NCBI RefSeq assembly: GCF_963678975.1
Contig: NC_089272.1
Span: 38,941,391 to 39,005,390, forward strand
DNA: 64,000 nucleotides
Reading direction: 5' to 3'
From: Dysidea avara
Lineage: Eukaryota; Porifera; Demospongiae; Dictyoceratida; Dysideidae
In this document: positions 22,885 through 33,412 of the stretch, piece after piece
How positions within the stretch are numbered: the stretch's first letter is position 1
How the letters are laid out: the number at the start of each line of letters is the position of its first letter
The notes under the pieces: generated by a model
What the model was told of the DNA's origin: nothing
Seen by the model: only the letters and a program-made list of their open reading frames with translations
The model's database searches: none
Translations under genes and position numbers: made by a program

Positions 22885-23579
22885 CCCTTTAAGGACCAAA
22901 AATTGTGTGCATAGTCTACCCTTAAAGCCCACATGTTTTATGATTGTTGCGCATTTAGTGTTTTAAAAAAATATAATAAGTTTATAGCATCAACAAAGCC
23001 CCTACTAGTGCTCAGTTGTATAACAAATTATACTAAAAGACTCGCCTGACAATAATAAACAACATTATCTAACTTACCAAAGTGTAGAACCAACGTCTTA
23101 AAAGCACTAAGGTGAGTTTCAAACACCTACACGCGATCGATTTCTTCGTGACACAATCAATAAAAACAGTCCGCCATTTTAGTTTTTTTAAACCGCATCA
23201 CGTGATCGTGTATATCAAATTATTCGCCTCTAAATAGTGAGCACTCTGAGCTTTATTTGAAGTTAATACGATGAACACAGCCAAAGTTATGGAGCGATTT
23301 GTACAAGATTAGTTTTATTGTTGTGTAAATATTAAATGTTTGTGCTTTGTTAGGAATTTTACACAGGCTTAGTTTTGCGTGATAAGTTGGCCTTATATAT
23401 CAAAAGAATCGCCTATGAATGGCGAATACAGTGGCCCCTATTTCGATCTAATAGCTTCATTTGTTGTGGAGTTATAGCTCTTTGTTTACTGCCAATAATA
23501 TTGGACGTAATATTACGGTGCTGATCTTTCGAGCAATACCTACTTTGGACGTAATATTACGGCAGCGGTCCTTAAAGGG
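22885..23579. mobile_element. piggyBac-type MITE (TTAA target)
   Basis: The ends are CCCTTTAAGGACC and GGTCCTTAAAGGG, flanked by TTAA at 22881-22884 and 23580-23583. CCYT ends with a TTAA duplication are diagnostic of piggyBac-like elements. It is 695 bp with no transposase frame. Near the right end TTGGACGTAATATTACGG is present twice, about 47 bases apart. Confidence 0.85.
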
Positions 23580-23583
23580 TTAA

Positions 23584-24093
23584 TTCTGAATCATGTTTCA
23601 ACAATGCTGTGTTGCTGTGCCTGATTAGATGCTAGCTCATAGTTATAGCTATGCAACATTTTCTTACGACCTTATTTTGTTGAAAAGTTCATAGAAAGTT
23701 GGCCTCACGGTTGCCTTCCGCTTAATATGGTAGTACAGTGTGGCTGCAGCTGTGTAATGGTACATCATGATACAGTTGTATTGTTAACTATAACTAAAAT
23801 AAGAACCACAGCTTGAGTTGAAATCTCCTCCATCATTGTGAGCATGCTCAGTCTATGATGGCACTGTTGAAGAAGGGGAGTGGTGAAGCATAGTTACAGG
23901 ACTGGTGTATCACCCTACAGTATAAAAACAATAACAACAGGTATGGTTAAAACTTGCTTAAACTTGTAGGTTAATATAATGACTATGCTGCAGATCAAGT
24001 GTAAGGAACAAGCATGACTAGTATACACAGTGTGTAGGTGTGCTGCCATGTGTGAAATGTTACCGTGTAGGTATCACAACGTGGCTACATGGT
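23584..24093. other. NLR-2 intron 1 sequence, no feature recognised
   Basis: No coding or repeat structure that I can support. Confidence 0.4.
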
Positions 24094-24551
24094 AGTGTTG
24101 TACCAATACCACTTTTTTGCTACCTATCCGATACATTTGACGTTGGAAGTGGTTGATACTGATCCATTACCAATACTTTGCCCCACAGGCACATTTCAAA
24201 AGAAACAGTTAGTTATTTGTTTACTAAACACTTTTGCTAATCACATCAACTGCAGTTGCTGGTTTTGTGGCTATTAATTCTGAAGATAACTATAGTTTAT
24301 GGCTTCAATGAATCTTATTTCATGGCTTACTGCCATTTCTACTGTACTAATAATACTGGTTCTCTCAAAGAATTCCAGGCTTATATCAACTCTTGCTCAA
24401 CTCTGTTTAATGCACTATGTACACCGCCATCTTTAAAAGTAATTAAATGACATCATTTAAAGTATTGGTTGGTATCAAGTATTTATAGCTTTACCAATAC
24501 AAGTCCGATACCGCCAAAATAGGATACTAGTATTGGTATCGGTACATCACT
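24094..24551. mobile_element. MITE with AGTG(A/T)TGTACC(A/G)ATACCA ends
   Basis: The left end AGTGTTGTACCAATACCA is matched in reverse by TGGTATCGGTACATCACT at the right end. GATAC-containing subterminal motifs lie on both sides. The flanks GCTACATG and GCTGTATG agree in 6 of 8 bases, consistent with an old 8-bp duplication of hAT type. There is no transposase frame. Confidence 0.6.
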
Positions 24552-24715
24552 GCTGTATGGCACACGTAGCGTGGCTGCATGGCATAGCTGTGTGGCACAA
24601 CTATGGCTGCATGGTACCACACATGACCACACAGGTTATTGGGAAGTTATAATTGAACTGTACTGTACCTTGAAAGGGGTGGGAGTTCCAGTGTGCCCAA
24701 CTGGTGTTAAGTGTT

Positions 24716-24756
24716 TTTTGTTTGTTTGTTTATTTATTTATTTATTTGTTTTTGTC
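24716..24756. repeat. TTTG/TTTA microsatellite
   Basis: A tandem run of TTTG then TTTA tetranucleotides in NLR-2 intron 1. Confidence 0.85.
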
Positions 24757-24933
24757 TTGATGGGACATACTCAAATTGGTTTGCTGGCATGCAATTTAAT
24801 TGCCATTAAGTTCATCAACGGAGTTTGCTACTATCAAGTTATATAATGTATGACCAGGCCTGTGATAAGCATGTGGACACAATGTACACTTCATCACATA
24901 ACAGGTCATATTGAACTATATACCTTGTGTAAT

Positions 24934-25565
24934 ACAAGTACACAAAAAATTGGAATTTTCAACTACAGTAGGGACCAAAGCACATCGATAAAAAATACTG
25001 AAACAAGTTGGAGTAGTGCATGATATTAAATCACAGTAAAACAATTAAAAAATGCTTTGTTGTCATCTATGTTCAACCCATTGCACAACGTTACAAACTG
25101 TTCAAAAGCACCTCTGCACTCAAAGTAGCCACTTTGAAAATTACAAATGATTTCCATTACGAATGGAAGCCATCACGTGCTACAGCCAAATCGACACTTT
25201 TTGCTGTCAGCAAAGATGAGTGGACACAAAGGAGGACAGTGGTAAGTCCATGAAGAATGCATTGTACATACTATGGTATGCCAAAAGGCACCTCTTGGGC
25301 CAAAGCGACGTCAAACAGTGAAAAAATCAAGCCCGTAGCCGTAGCCATTATCTAGTTATGCTTCTCTGAAGGCAACAGTCAGTTACTCAGTCAGTCAGTC
25401 AGTCACTAGAAAATTTTAATTTATTTTTGATTCTGTGGAAACTTGTTGAAAGCATTTCAGGTTGATCTGAAGGCTTGTTTAGGGCATAGTTTTACCTAAC
25501 CAATACTGCCTCATTGTCGTCTGGGAAAATCGAGGCTGGTTTTTGGGTGATGTTTTTCTTGGGCC
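24934..25565 (+). mobile_element. Repeat family R, copy B
   Basis: It begins ACAAGTACACAAAAAATTGG and carries the same first arm as copy A. It then passes, after an internal deletion that removes the second arm and the start of the open frame, into the peptide-coding module (KSTSAL, EWKPSRATAKSTLF). The frame is lost near 25225, where a base is missing relative to copy A. The CAGTCAGT tract and shared tail (AAAGCATTTCAG, GGGTGATGTTTTTC) follow. It is a decayed internal-deletion derivative. Confidence 0.7.
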
Positions 25566-25569
25566 ATAC

Positions 25570-26569
25570 GTATATATATATATCAAGACTCACGGTAGTG
25601 AGTCGCGCGGCCAAGAAACTACAAAGCGCACGCCCAATTAAAAGATGCGTGGCCACTACTGTGAGTTATTTACGTGTAGGGCCGGTTTTGCAATATTAGT
25701 CCTAGATTACGCAACATCTCTCAATAGATTTGTATTGCGTTACGTGATAAAAAAATCTTTAGGAGTCGTCATCATCATCATCATAGTTTTCTTGCGACCT
25801 CGCTAAAATAAAAAGTAACCATCGCAAAATAGAAAATAGGCGTATTTCACTTTATTTCTCTACCTTATGTTACAACTACTGTCACGTTATACCAGTCAAC
25901 TTAGTCGTGTTTGTATAGTCCATCTAGCACTGACATTATCCAATCCTGGTTTGCCTATACGCGTATTTTCTTCAATCAAACCTCTAATCCCTACAATAAC
26001 TTTTAAAGACACGACGTGGACACAAACTCTAATGCCTGATAAACAAGTTGTGACAGCGTGCTGAACCGTAAGTTCCCTAGGGATGGCATTTTAAGCAGAA
26101 ATCTTTTAAATTCCATTTAGTACCACACCCCATGCGAGCGTTTATAAATCGCCAGTTGTCTTATGGTGTGAAGAACAAAATCACTAGCGAAGGTGCTTTA
26201 AGCATACTCTTCAATTCTCTATTTACATGTAATTTTTAATAGATTAACCACAAAGGCCGGTAAGGTGAATACAAAAGGTAACAAGCCTTTAGGGGTTACC
26301 ATCTCTATGTAGTGTGTACCATGTAGCTTGTGTTGTGGCTTTCATTAAGTGTTATGCACACACAAATGGTGCAACAAAATTTTGTAATAGATTGCTCGAA
26401 TTTGGTTCGTGGTGTTGTGGCTCGAATGTGGTTCGTGGTTTGCCAGTGACCATGTATGAGTTGGGGTTGTTCCACACAACTTACACAATATTCAAATTTC
26501 ATGATGGCCATGAAAATTTCTTGCCATATGGTAAACATACAACAATGTGTAACAACGTTAATCAACATC
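25570..26569. other. NLR-2 intron 1 sequence, no gene recognised
   Basis: A short TA run lies near 25570-25585. The sequence GGCCAAGAAACTACAAAGCG at about 25608 resembles the end of the palindrome at 29990. Two complementary open frames at 26305-26583 are mirror shadows without motifs. Confidence 0.35.
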
Positions 26570-28420
26570 ACATCAAGACTTGACTAAAAATAGTTCCAAC
26601 AATAGTGATGATTTCTTGTATGTCAGCATAACGATACTGAGACCTGTAAAAGAATAAGTAGGCACTGAAGTTAACCTTAAATTAAACACTCATGCAACTG
26701 ACCTGGAACATCGGTCGCAACACCAAAAACACTTGTTTCGATATCTGATGATACAATCCAGCAGGCACTGAATTAAAAGAGAATGTACAAAAAATCAATA
26801 TGCTGGGCTGTATCAAAAATAGCATTGATAATCAAAATGAACAAAAATTATATCCCAGGCTAAGTGAATGAATAACATAACTGTTGGGTAAGCATGTCAA
26901 ACCTGAACATTAGGACATTAGTCAAACAAAAGTACGCTATCACAACTTGGTCATACTACAATGTTTGTACCACTGGACTTCACACTGGTAGCCCAAAAAT
27001 TGTGCCATTCCGGGACAACAGCATAATTATGAAACAAATAGTTACTACAACACAGAAGGCTTACTGTTGCACTGTCTGCACTGTTATACCATAATTTAAA
27101 AACATAACAGGTGGGCATTAAATACAATACACTTAACATCTGGGTACTAGGAAAAAATCACTAACATCACAACATGTAAACTGACCTGGAAATTAGCACC
27201 CTTGATGCCACTACAGTCTACACTGGATATTTGTTTGAACCCATCAACACTATGCCCGATACATCTGAGTAGACTGACCTGCAAATTCACATCACTAGTA
27301 TACAGTGATAATTGATAACTACAAAAACAACAATTGCAATAATACAATTCTTCTGTATGTCAACTGACCTGAAATTCATAACACTCAATACCGAGACCTG
27401 TAAAAGAATAAGCAGGCACTGAAGTCAACCTTAAATTAAACACACATGCAAACTGACCTGGAACATCGGTCGCAACACCAAAGACACCTGTTTCGATATC
27501 TGACGAAACAATCCAGCAGGCACTGAATTAAAAAGAGAATGTGCAAAAAATCAATATGCCAGGCTGTACCAATAAAGGATGGATAATCAAAATGAACTAA
27601 AAATATATATATCCCATATGCAGGTTAAGTGAGTAACATAACTGTTGGATAAGCATGTAAACCAGAACATTAGGTCATTAGTCATACAAAAGTATGCTAT
27701 CAAACTGGTCACTGATAATTGATAACTACAAAAAGAACAATTGCAATAATACAATTCCTCTGAACGTTAACTGACCTGAAATTCATGACACCTGTATCTT
27801 TGTTCTTGCATGGTCTCAACTTACATATGTACCATGATCACATTCAACTGCTAGTGGATAAACCAGTATGACCAGATGGCCTGCAAAAACCAACAAGCAG
27901 GTGTTAAATACAATACACCTAAAGCCTGGAATATGAAAAATATTATATAAGCATTATCCCACACTGATATAGTAATAGATTATAGGACGTTGTGGAACTT
28001 GACTAAACATGTAAACTTGAACATGAGGACAACTGCATAATCTGGACACTTGGAATTGTCCAATACCTGATGAACAAGTTAGTACTAATGACATTCACTT
28101 CAACGTTTTATCCCAGCTGGGTGAATCTCTTGTAACTGAGTAAAAAGGTGTTTATTTTCCACCTGCAACCAAAGTTCTACATTTCTGTGGCTGAGTGTAC
28201 ATAAACTGACCAGGAAAATCAGTATGCCATAGGGGTATGGAAATGTTTCCTTTCCTTCTGTTGTGACATTACTTACAGCTGACTGGTAAATGATCATCGA
28301 TGTCCCCATGGACCCCAACAATGACTATATCAATAACTTCACAAGTTGGAATGAATTCCCTCTCAACATGTGGTGGAATGAATTTCCTTTCAGCATCTGG
28401 TGGACAGGTCCATAAACCCT
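26570..28420 (-). CDS. Probable multi-exon gene or gene remnant of unknown function, minus strand, with duplicated exons
   Basis: On the minus strand several stretches have splice-like borders and open, protein-like frames. Exon A (28277-28418) encodes AERKFIPPHVEREFIPTCEV then DIVIVGVHGDIDDHLPVS. Exon B (27825-27880) joins in phase and encodes HLVILVYPLAVECDHGTY. A 65-base exon at 27458-27522 encodes ACWIVSSDIETGVFGVATDV. This last exon recurs at 26703-26767 with four base differences, three of them synonymous in this frame, which supports coding. Donors are GTCAGT or GTAAGT and acceptors are TTNCAG-like. A 29-base candidate exon lies at 27369-27397. I could not join all exons in phase, so some are missing or the gene is degraded. 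The family is unrecognised. It sits in NLR-2 intron 1, on the opposite strand. Confidence 0.45.
26640..27620. repeat. ~754-bp offset duplication
   Basis: About 210 bases beginning GACCTGTAAAAGAATAAG at about 26641 recur at about 27395. Both copies include the 65-base putative exon and both flanking introns. The copies are clearly recent and carry few substitutions. Confidence 0.85.
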
Positions 28421-28719
28421 ATCGCACAAACACGGTGAATCAGTGTGTGGCGATGTGACACGTTGCACAAACTTCACTCCTCGTTTCGTTAGCATTCAAG
28501 ACCGGCATAATATATCATAGAGTACCTCAATATTCTTGACTCTTACTTCTTCAAGCGTTGCTCAAGCGATGTAGTTTCTCACGAGGGGCTCGAGTTTCTC
28601 ATTTAAGTCGAGCCGATTAAAGTACGCCTCACCATCTAGTTACATTCTTAAACCATTCAATTTAAAACCACGTATCACGAGTGTCTACTTAAGGTAATTA
28701 GGGACTTTCCATGAGATTT

Positions 28720-28900
28720 CCCCTAAATAGATCACGTGTTAGTTGTCAATCCGGTGGATTCTGGTGCTATACATAGTTCAACAATGCGGTAAGTGTACTT
28801 TAATATAGTATAAGCTGTCAATAATTGTTTGTGCACTGCTAAACTAAGTTATTTTTGTGTGATAAGCATGCTTGAGGAAGGATCTGGGGGACGACACTAA
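28720..28900. other. Possible divergent start region
   Basis: Just upstream of the minus-strand gene candidate is AGATCACGTGTTAG. On the plus strand ATGCG is followed by a strong donor-like GTAAGTG at about 28788. No downstream plus-strand exon was recognised, so this is only a suggestion of a bidirectional promoter. Confidence 0.2.
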
Positions 28901-29213
28901 TGTTTTGACAGCAGTTGATGATGGCCAGGCAAAGAACTGCGAGAAGAACTACTGTGATAGTGTGATAGTAGGGAAAAATTCCCACCCCTATAGCTCTGCC
29001 TAGGGGCATTAACTAGCATTATCTATAGCTACTGTATTATGTTGCCGATATGTACATCTGGGCCAAGAATAAAGGTGAAAGTGGTAGTAAGGCTCAATCC
29101 TATTATTCTGCTGACCAGGCAAGGGAGTCTGGGACTCTGGGGGCATGCTCCCTCAGGAAAGTATAAGTACTACAACTTTTTTGTTTTAATTGCTTCATCA
29201 AGTATAAAAATTT

Positions 29214-29575
29214 CAGTCAAAAGGTGATGATCGAGGCTCTGGTCTTATGCACTGGTTGGAGTGGTTGTATCGATACTGCACTGTGACATCCTTGAGGGGT
29301 TAGTGCTGGCATTATCCATGGCAATACTATTCCATCTCCCCGAGTCTTGATGATTGAGTCCTCCATTCCTTTCTCTGCTGCTCCAATCCTGAAGTTGTGA
29401 CCACAGTCAAAAGGTGACGATCGAGGCTCTGGTCTTGCATCTATACGTACTGCAACACCCTTGAGGGGTTAGTACCGGCATTGTCCATCGCAGTACTGTT
29501 CCATCTCCCATATACAAGTCTTGATGGTTGAGTCCTCTATTCCTTTCTCTGCTGCTCTAATCCTGAAGTTGTGAC
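29214..29575. repeat. Two-copy 190-bp tandem repeat
   Basis: CAGTCAAAAGGTGA(T/C)GATCG starts at 29214 and again at 29404. Both copies share CCTTGAGGGGTTAGT, GTTCCATCTCC and CCTGAAGTTGTGACC. The second copy lacks about 20 bases. No coding function is apparent. Confidence 0.85.
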
Positions 29576-29782
29576 CAAAATATTAAAAAATGGTTATAAC
29601 ATGATAAATGATTATGGTGATAACAATTACAAATGTATTTATAGCTGTGTAGCAACTGTGAACTAGTTAGGCACTTGCAAGTTTAATTAGGTGTCTGAAG
29701 CATTTAATATGCACAGATATGAGATATATTCGTCACATGCAGGCAGTAAAGATAGATTTACTCTAATAGAACAGTCATACTA

Positions 29783-29815
29783 CACCATAAATTCATACTT
29801 CCGAATTTATGGTGT
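29783..29815. repeat. Short hairpin
   Basis: ACACCATAAATTC is followed a few bases later by its complement GAATTTATGGTGT. Confidence 0.6.
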
Positions 29816-29951
29816 TATGAAACAATCATTATTATGTATGGATTTTACTGACTCTCCAAGATAATATTCTGCATTAATGTTAATTGCTCATTTCCAAAAA
29901 AATTACCTTTTAAACCAAATGTAGAGTCTATCACTGACAAAAATGAGTGAT

Positions 29952-30845
29952 ATCCACCCCAAAAACACCTTCGCTGTAAAAAAGGCGCGCCCAAGAAACT
30001 ACAAGTACCCGGAACCCAATGTAAAAAAACAAAAAGAAAAACAGCTCAGCTGAAGTGAAAAGTAACTGGTAACTTAAAGAGCTGATATCTGAAGCGGCCA
30101 AGAATACAATTACTAAAGTTTAATCCATGCAAGCAGCCAAGAATACAATTACTAAAGTTTAATCCATGCAAGAACACCTTGGCTATAAAATAGGTGTGTA
30201 CATGAAAGTAACTGCAACTGAAATGGCTGATATCTGAAGCGGCCAAGAATGAATGGTCATATACAACTAATTCAAAAATTTAACACTGAACCTTTATAAT
30301 TCAGCTGTGTTCTATATTCACTCTTGCTGCATCGTAAAGTAATTTCTTTTAACTCTAATTGGCTGGTAATTTGGCCGCCTTTTTTAATAGTCAGTATAAT
30401 AGAGCAAAAAAAGGCGGCCAAATTACCAGCCAATTAGAGTTAAAAGAAATTACTTTACGATGCAGCAAGAGTGAATATAGAACACAGCTGAATTATAAAG
30501 GTTCAGTGTTAAATTTTTGAATTAGTTGTATATGACCATTCATTCTTGGCCGCTTCAGATATCAGCCATTTCAGTTGCCAGTTACTTTCATGTACACACC
30601 TGTTTTATAGCCAAGGTGTTCTTGCATGGATTAAACTTTAGTAACTGTATTCTTGGCTGCTTTCATGGATTAAACTTTAGTAATTGTATTCTTGGCCGCT
30701 TCAGATATCAGCTCTTTAAGTTACCAGTTACTTTTCACTTCAGCTGAGCTGCTTTTCTTTTTGTTTTGTTTTTTACATTGGGTTCCAGGTACTTGTAGTT
30801 TCTTGGGCGCGCCTTTTTTACAGCGAAGGTGTTTTTGGGGTGGAT
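29952..30845. mobile_element. ~890-bp fold-back palindrome
   Basis: The arms at 29952-30385 and 30406-30845 are near-perfect reverse complements around a 20-base centre. At least the inner about 135 bases of each arm match exactly. The ends read ATCCACCCCAAAAACACCTT inward, next to GGCGCGCCCAAGAAACTACA. The arms encode the same short peptide on opposite strands purely because of the symmetry. The element ends about 80 bases before the NLR-2 death-domain exon. Transcribed as part of NLR-2 intron 1, it would fold into a very long double-stranded RNA. It is probably a fold-back transposon; no clear target duplication was found. Confidence 0.85.
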
Positions 30846-30923
30846 TATATATATACGTCTGCACTGTATGTGCGTAAACTGTATTTCTAGTACTGTATGC
30901 ATATTATTTCATTTGTTTCTCAG

Positions 30924-31214
30924 TTCTGAACAGTACACCACAGCAAAAAGACCTATTTAGAGTTATAACACCTGACTATGCTGCTCACTGGAAAGTCATT
31001 GGAGCTTTACTAGGATTACCAACAACATGTCTTGATGAAACAGAGACTGCAAATCCAACAAATCTGCAGTGGTGTTGCAATGAGATGCTAAAAATTTGGT
31101 TGGCTAGGAATACCAATGCCATGTGGAAAGATATTCTTACAGCAATTGATTCTCCTTCCATTACACAGGATGTTCCTTCATCCGTAGCTGTACAACAAAG
31201 TGGTCCTTTAAATG
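30924..31214 (+). CDS. NLR-2 exon 2: death-fold domain
   Basis: This 291-base exon is bounded by the acceptor ATTTGTTTCTCAG (ending at 30923) and the donor GTATGT. It encodes residues about 16-112. The core reads LFRVITPDYAAHWKVIGALL, then LDETETANPTN, then EMLKIWLARN and WKDILTAID. This is the helical pattern of a death domain: Trp-x-x-Ile/Leu-Gly-x-x-Leu early and Met-Leu-x-x-Trp later. Death domains give homotypic adaptor contacts in NLR signalling. NLR-3 exon 2 at 49241-49531 has the same length and phase. Together with exons 1 and 3 the frame closes exactly (46 + 291 + 6599 bases). Confidence 0.85.
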
Positions 31215-31537
31215 GTATGTATTATGTTTTTCTGTTGTTTATAAGGTGCAACTGATAAAGGTGCCTTAAACAGCACAAATAAGGCATTTTTACTGAAGCA
31301 TCTGCTTACACATACACATACCACCTACATAATATTTAGGTGTGTTTGTGTATATACTGATTTTACAAAGTGTACGAAAATGAGAAGAAAAGTAGCAAAG
31401 ACAACACAACTCTAAGTTTTGGTTACTCGTATCAGCTTAATAGGTGATAGTTGTCTTATTAACATGTTTAACAACTAAAGCTAGTCTGGCTAATAATCTG
31501 ATCTTATGTTAATTTAAGAATCAAAACCAAAACAGTA

Positions 31538-31745
31538 CAGTGCTCCCTTGATTATCCGAACCTCTGTAATCTGAGCACTTAGTTAGCCGAACAGTTGAAT
31601 GACTACTCTATTAGAGTATTTTGTCTAAAATGTATGTTCTATTGGAGTATTCGAACAGAGATGGTATACAAATGAATGCACTTTGATTATCCAAACTTTT
31701 GATAACATCTGAACATGCATTTTTCAGATAATTGAGGAAGCGCTG
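31538..31745. mobile_element. Tigger/pogo-like MITE (TA target)
   Basis: It begins CAGTGCTCCCTTGATTATCC and ends GATAATTGAGGAAGCGCTG, with TA on both flanks. The ends resemble 40207-40409 and 45372-45547. It has no transposase. CAGTG ends plus a TA duplication suggest the pogo/Tigger branch of Tc1-mariner. Confidence 0.7.
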
Positions 31746-31906
31746 TAATAAGGTGACTGCTCTCTTGTTTGTGTTTTTTTATTAGAGTATATTGACCTGT
31801 ACTTTGTATTATGTCATTGTTAGCCAGGGGTTGATCATGACACTTAAAGTCTACATTCACCATACAGTGTATTGCAATATGTATTGCTGAAATTTGTCAT
31901 ATTTTA

Positions 31907-32830
31907 GGGTAGCACTGTATATTAGGAGGTTTGCGCTTTCTTGCAAAAAAAAATTAAACAGAAATCAGCCTCACAATACCTTCATGGTTCCTTGGTTAGA
32001 TAGAATCTAGAGCAGCCAAAAATGTTTCCAATAAATTGCTACTGAATTTTGGAAAAAAATTATTTAGCAGAATTTTGACTGACCGACTAACTGCCTGATG
32101 CCATCAGAAATATAACAGCCATGGCTGTGGGCTTGATTTTTTCACTGTCTAACTGACATCACACGTGCCTTTTGGCATACCACAGTACGTACAATGCATT
32201 CTTCACAGACTTACCAGTGTCCTCCTTTGTGTCCCATTCATTATTGCTGACAGTGAAAGGTGCCGATTTGGTGGTAGCACATGAAGGCTTCCCTTCATAA
32301 TGGAAATCATCTGTATTTTTCATAGTGGCTACTTTGATTGCAGAGGTACTTTTCAAACAGTTCTTGATTCGTAATGTTGTGTAACGGGTTGAACATAGCT
32401 GACAATGAAGCGTAATGGATACTTCACTTTTCAGACGATATTTGGTAGGTAAGGGTAACGGTAAGTGGTTCCATTTCTTTCCGGCTTTGTTTTGATGCGG
32501 TATGGGTGGGTTCACCAGTTATAATAAATTTTTTACAAAAAAGTGAACAAACAAGTACACAAAAAATGGGATTTTTAACTAGAGTAGGGACTATAGCACA
32601 TCGATAAAAAGTACTGAAACAAGCTGGAGCAGTGCAAGATATTAAATCACAGGAAAAATAAAGTGCTATCCCTACTGTACATTTCCATCTTGAGCACAGT
32701 AGGGATATGACATTTCTTATTGTTTTACTGTGATTTAATATCGTGCACTAATCCAGCTTTTTTCAGTACATTTTATCGATGTACTATGATCCTTACTCTA
32801 GTTAAAAATTCCAATTTTTTGTATCCTTGT
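31907..32830 (-). mobile_element. Repeat family R, copy C
   Basis: This copy is inverted relative to A and B. The hairpin module is 32549-32830, and the open frame is 32159-32515 on the minus strand (YRLKSEVSITLHC, EWDTKEDTGKSVKN). Its tail (TTCAGTAGCAATTTATTGG in reverse) runs to about 31907. Comparison with NLR-3 intron 2 (about 50640-50670) gives an uninterrupted site and so approximate boundaries. The 118-codon frame is intact but opens on GTG. Confidence 0.7.
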
Positions 32831-33412
32831 GTAATACAGCCTGAGAGCAAATTAATGGCTGCATGTGTTGGACGGGCTATACAGGTGGTTTTTCAGGTAT
32901 TCATGAAGTGTTTCATACATAGTGCCCTTAAGTGTAACTTTAGTTTACAGGGGTATGAGTCGACATGGCATGTGTTGATAAGAAGGGATATGATATTACT
33001 GTGACAGGTTAACCTGTTACTGGTACTCGATGACAATAGCTACAGTATAGCTTATCCATTTTGCTTCCACCTGTTAATTCTATACTGTAACATAGCTACA
33101 GTATAGTTTAGTTATGTAGTGTATAATGACTTTTTGAGGGAGCAATTTTTGGGGATGTTGTAACCACCCAACATTTTAGGGTGGGGGTTTTCACTTCTGC
33201 AAGTTCTGTTATAATACATGCACGCAAATATGCCAATCTGCTAATATCAAGTTGGAAAATTTTCATGGATAGATAGATATGTAGCTGCCTTTCTCTGAAA
33301 ATTGCAAAAATTTTATCTCTCAAAAAAAAAAAAACAGCACATGTATTTTCTTAATCCATTAGTACGTATAATGGTGTATGTACCTTATATTAAACTATTT
33401 TTTATTTTACAG

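Larger units (their letters stand above)
31215..33412. other. NLR-2 intron 2
   Basis: The intron is homologous to NLR-3 intron 2 at about 50390-50800 (AACTAAAGCTAGTCTGGCTA, GACACTTAAAGTCTACATTC, ATACAGCCTGAGAGCAA). That shows it held no essential gene and was expanded by insertions. It contains a Tigger-like MITE and repeat family R copy C, annotated separately. Confidence 0.7.

Noticed and set aside
30046..30747. Two open frames encoding nearly the same peptide on opposite strands
   Set aside because: They are the mirror images created by the large palindrome and show no protein-like motif.
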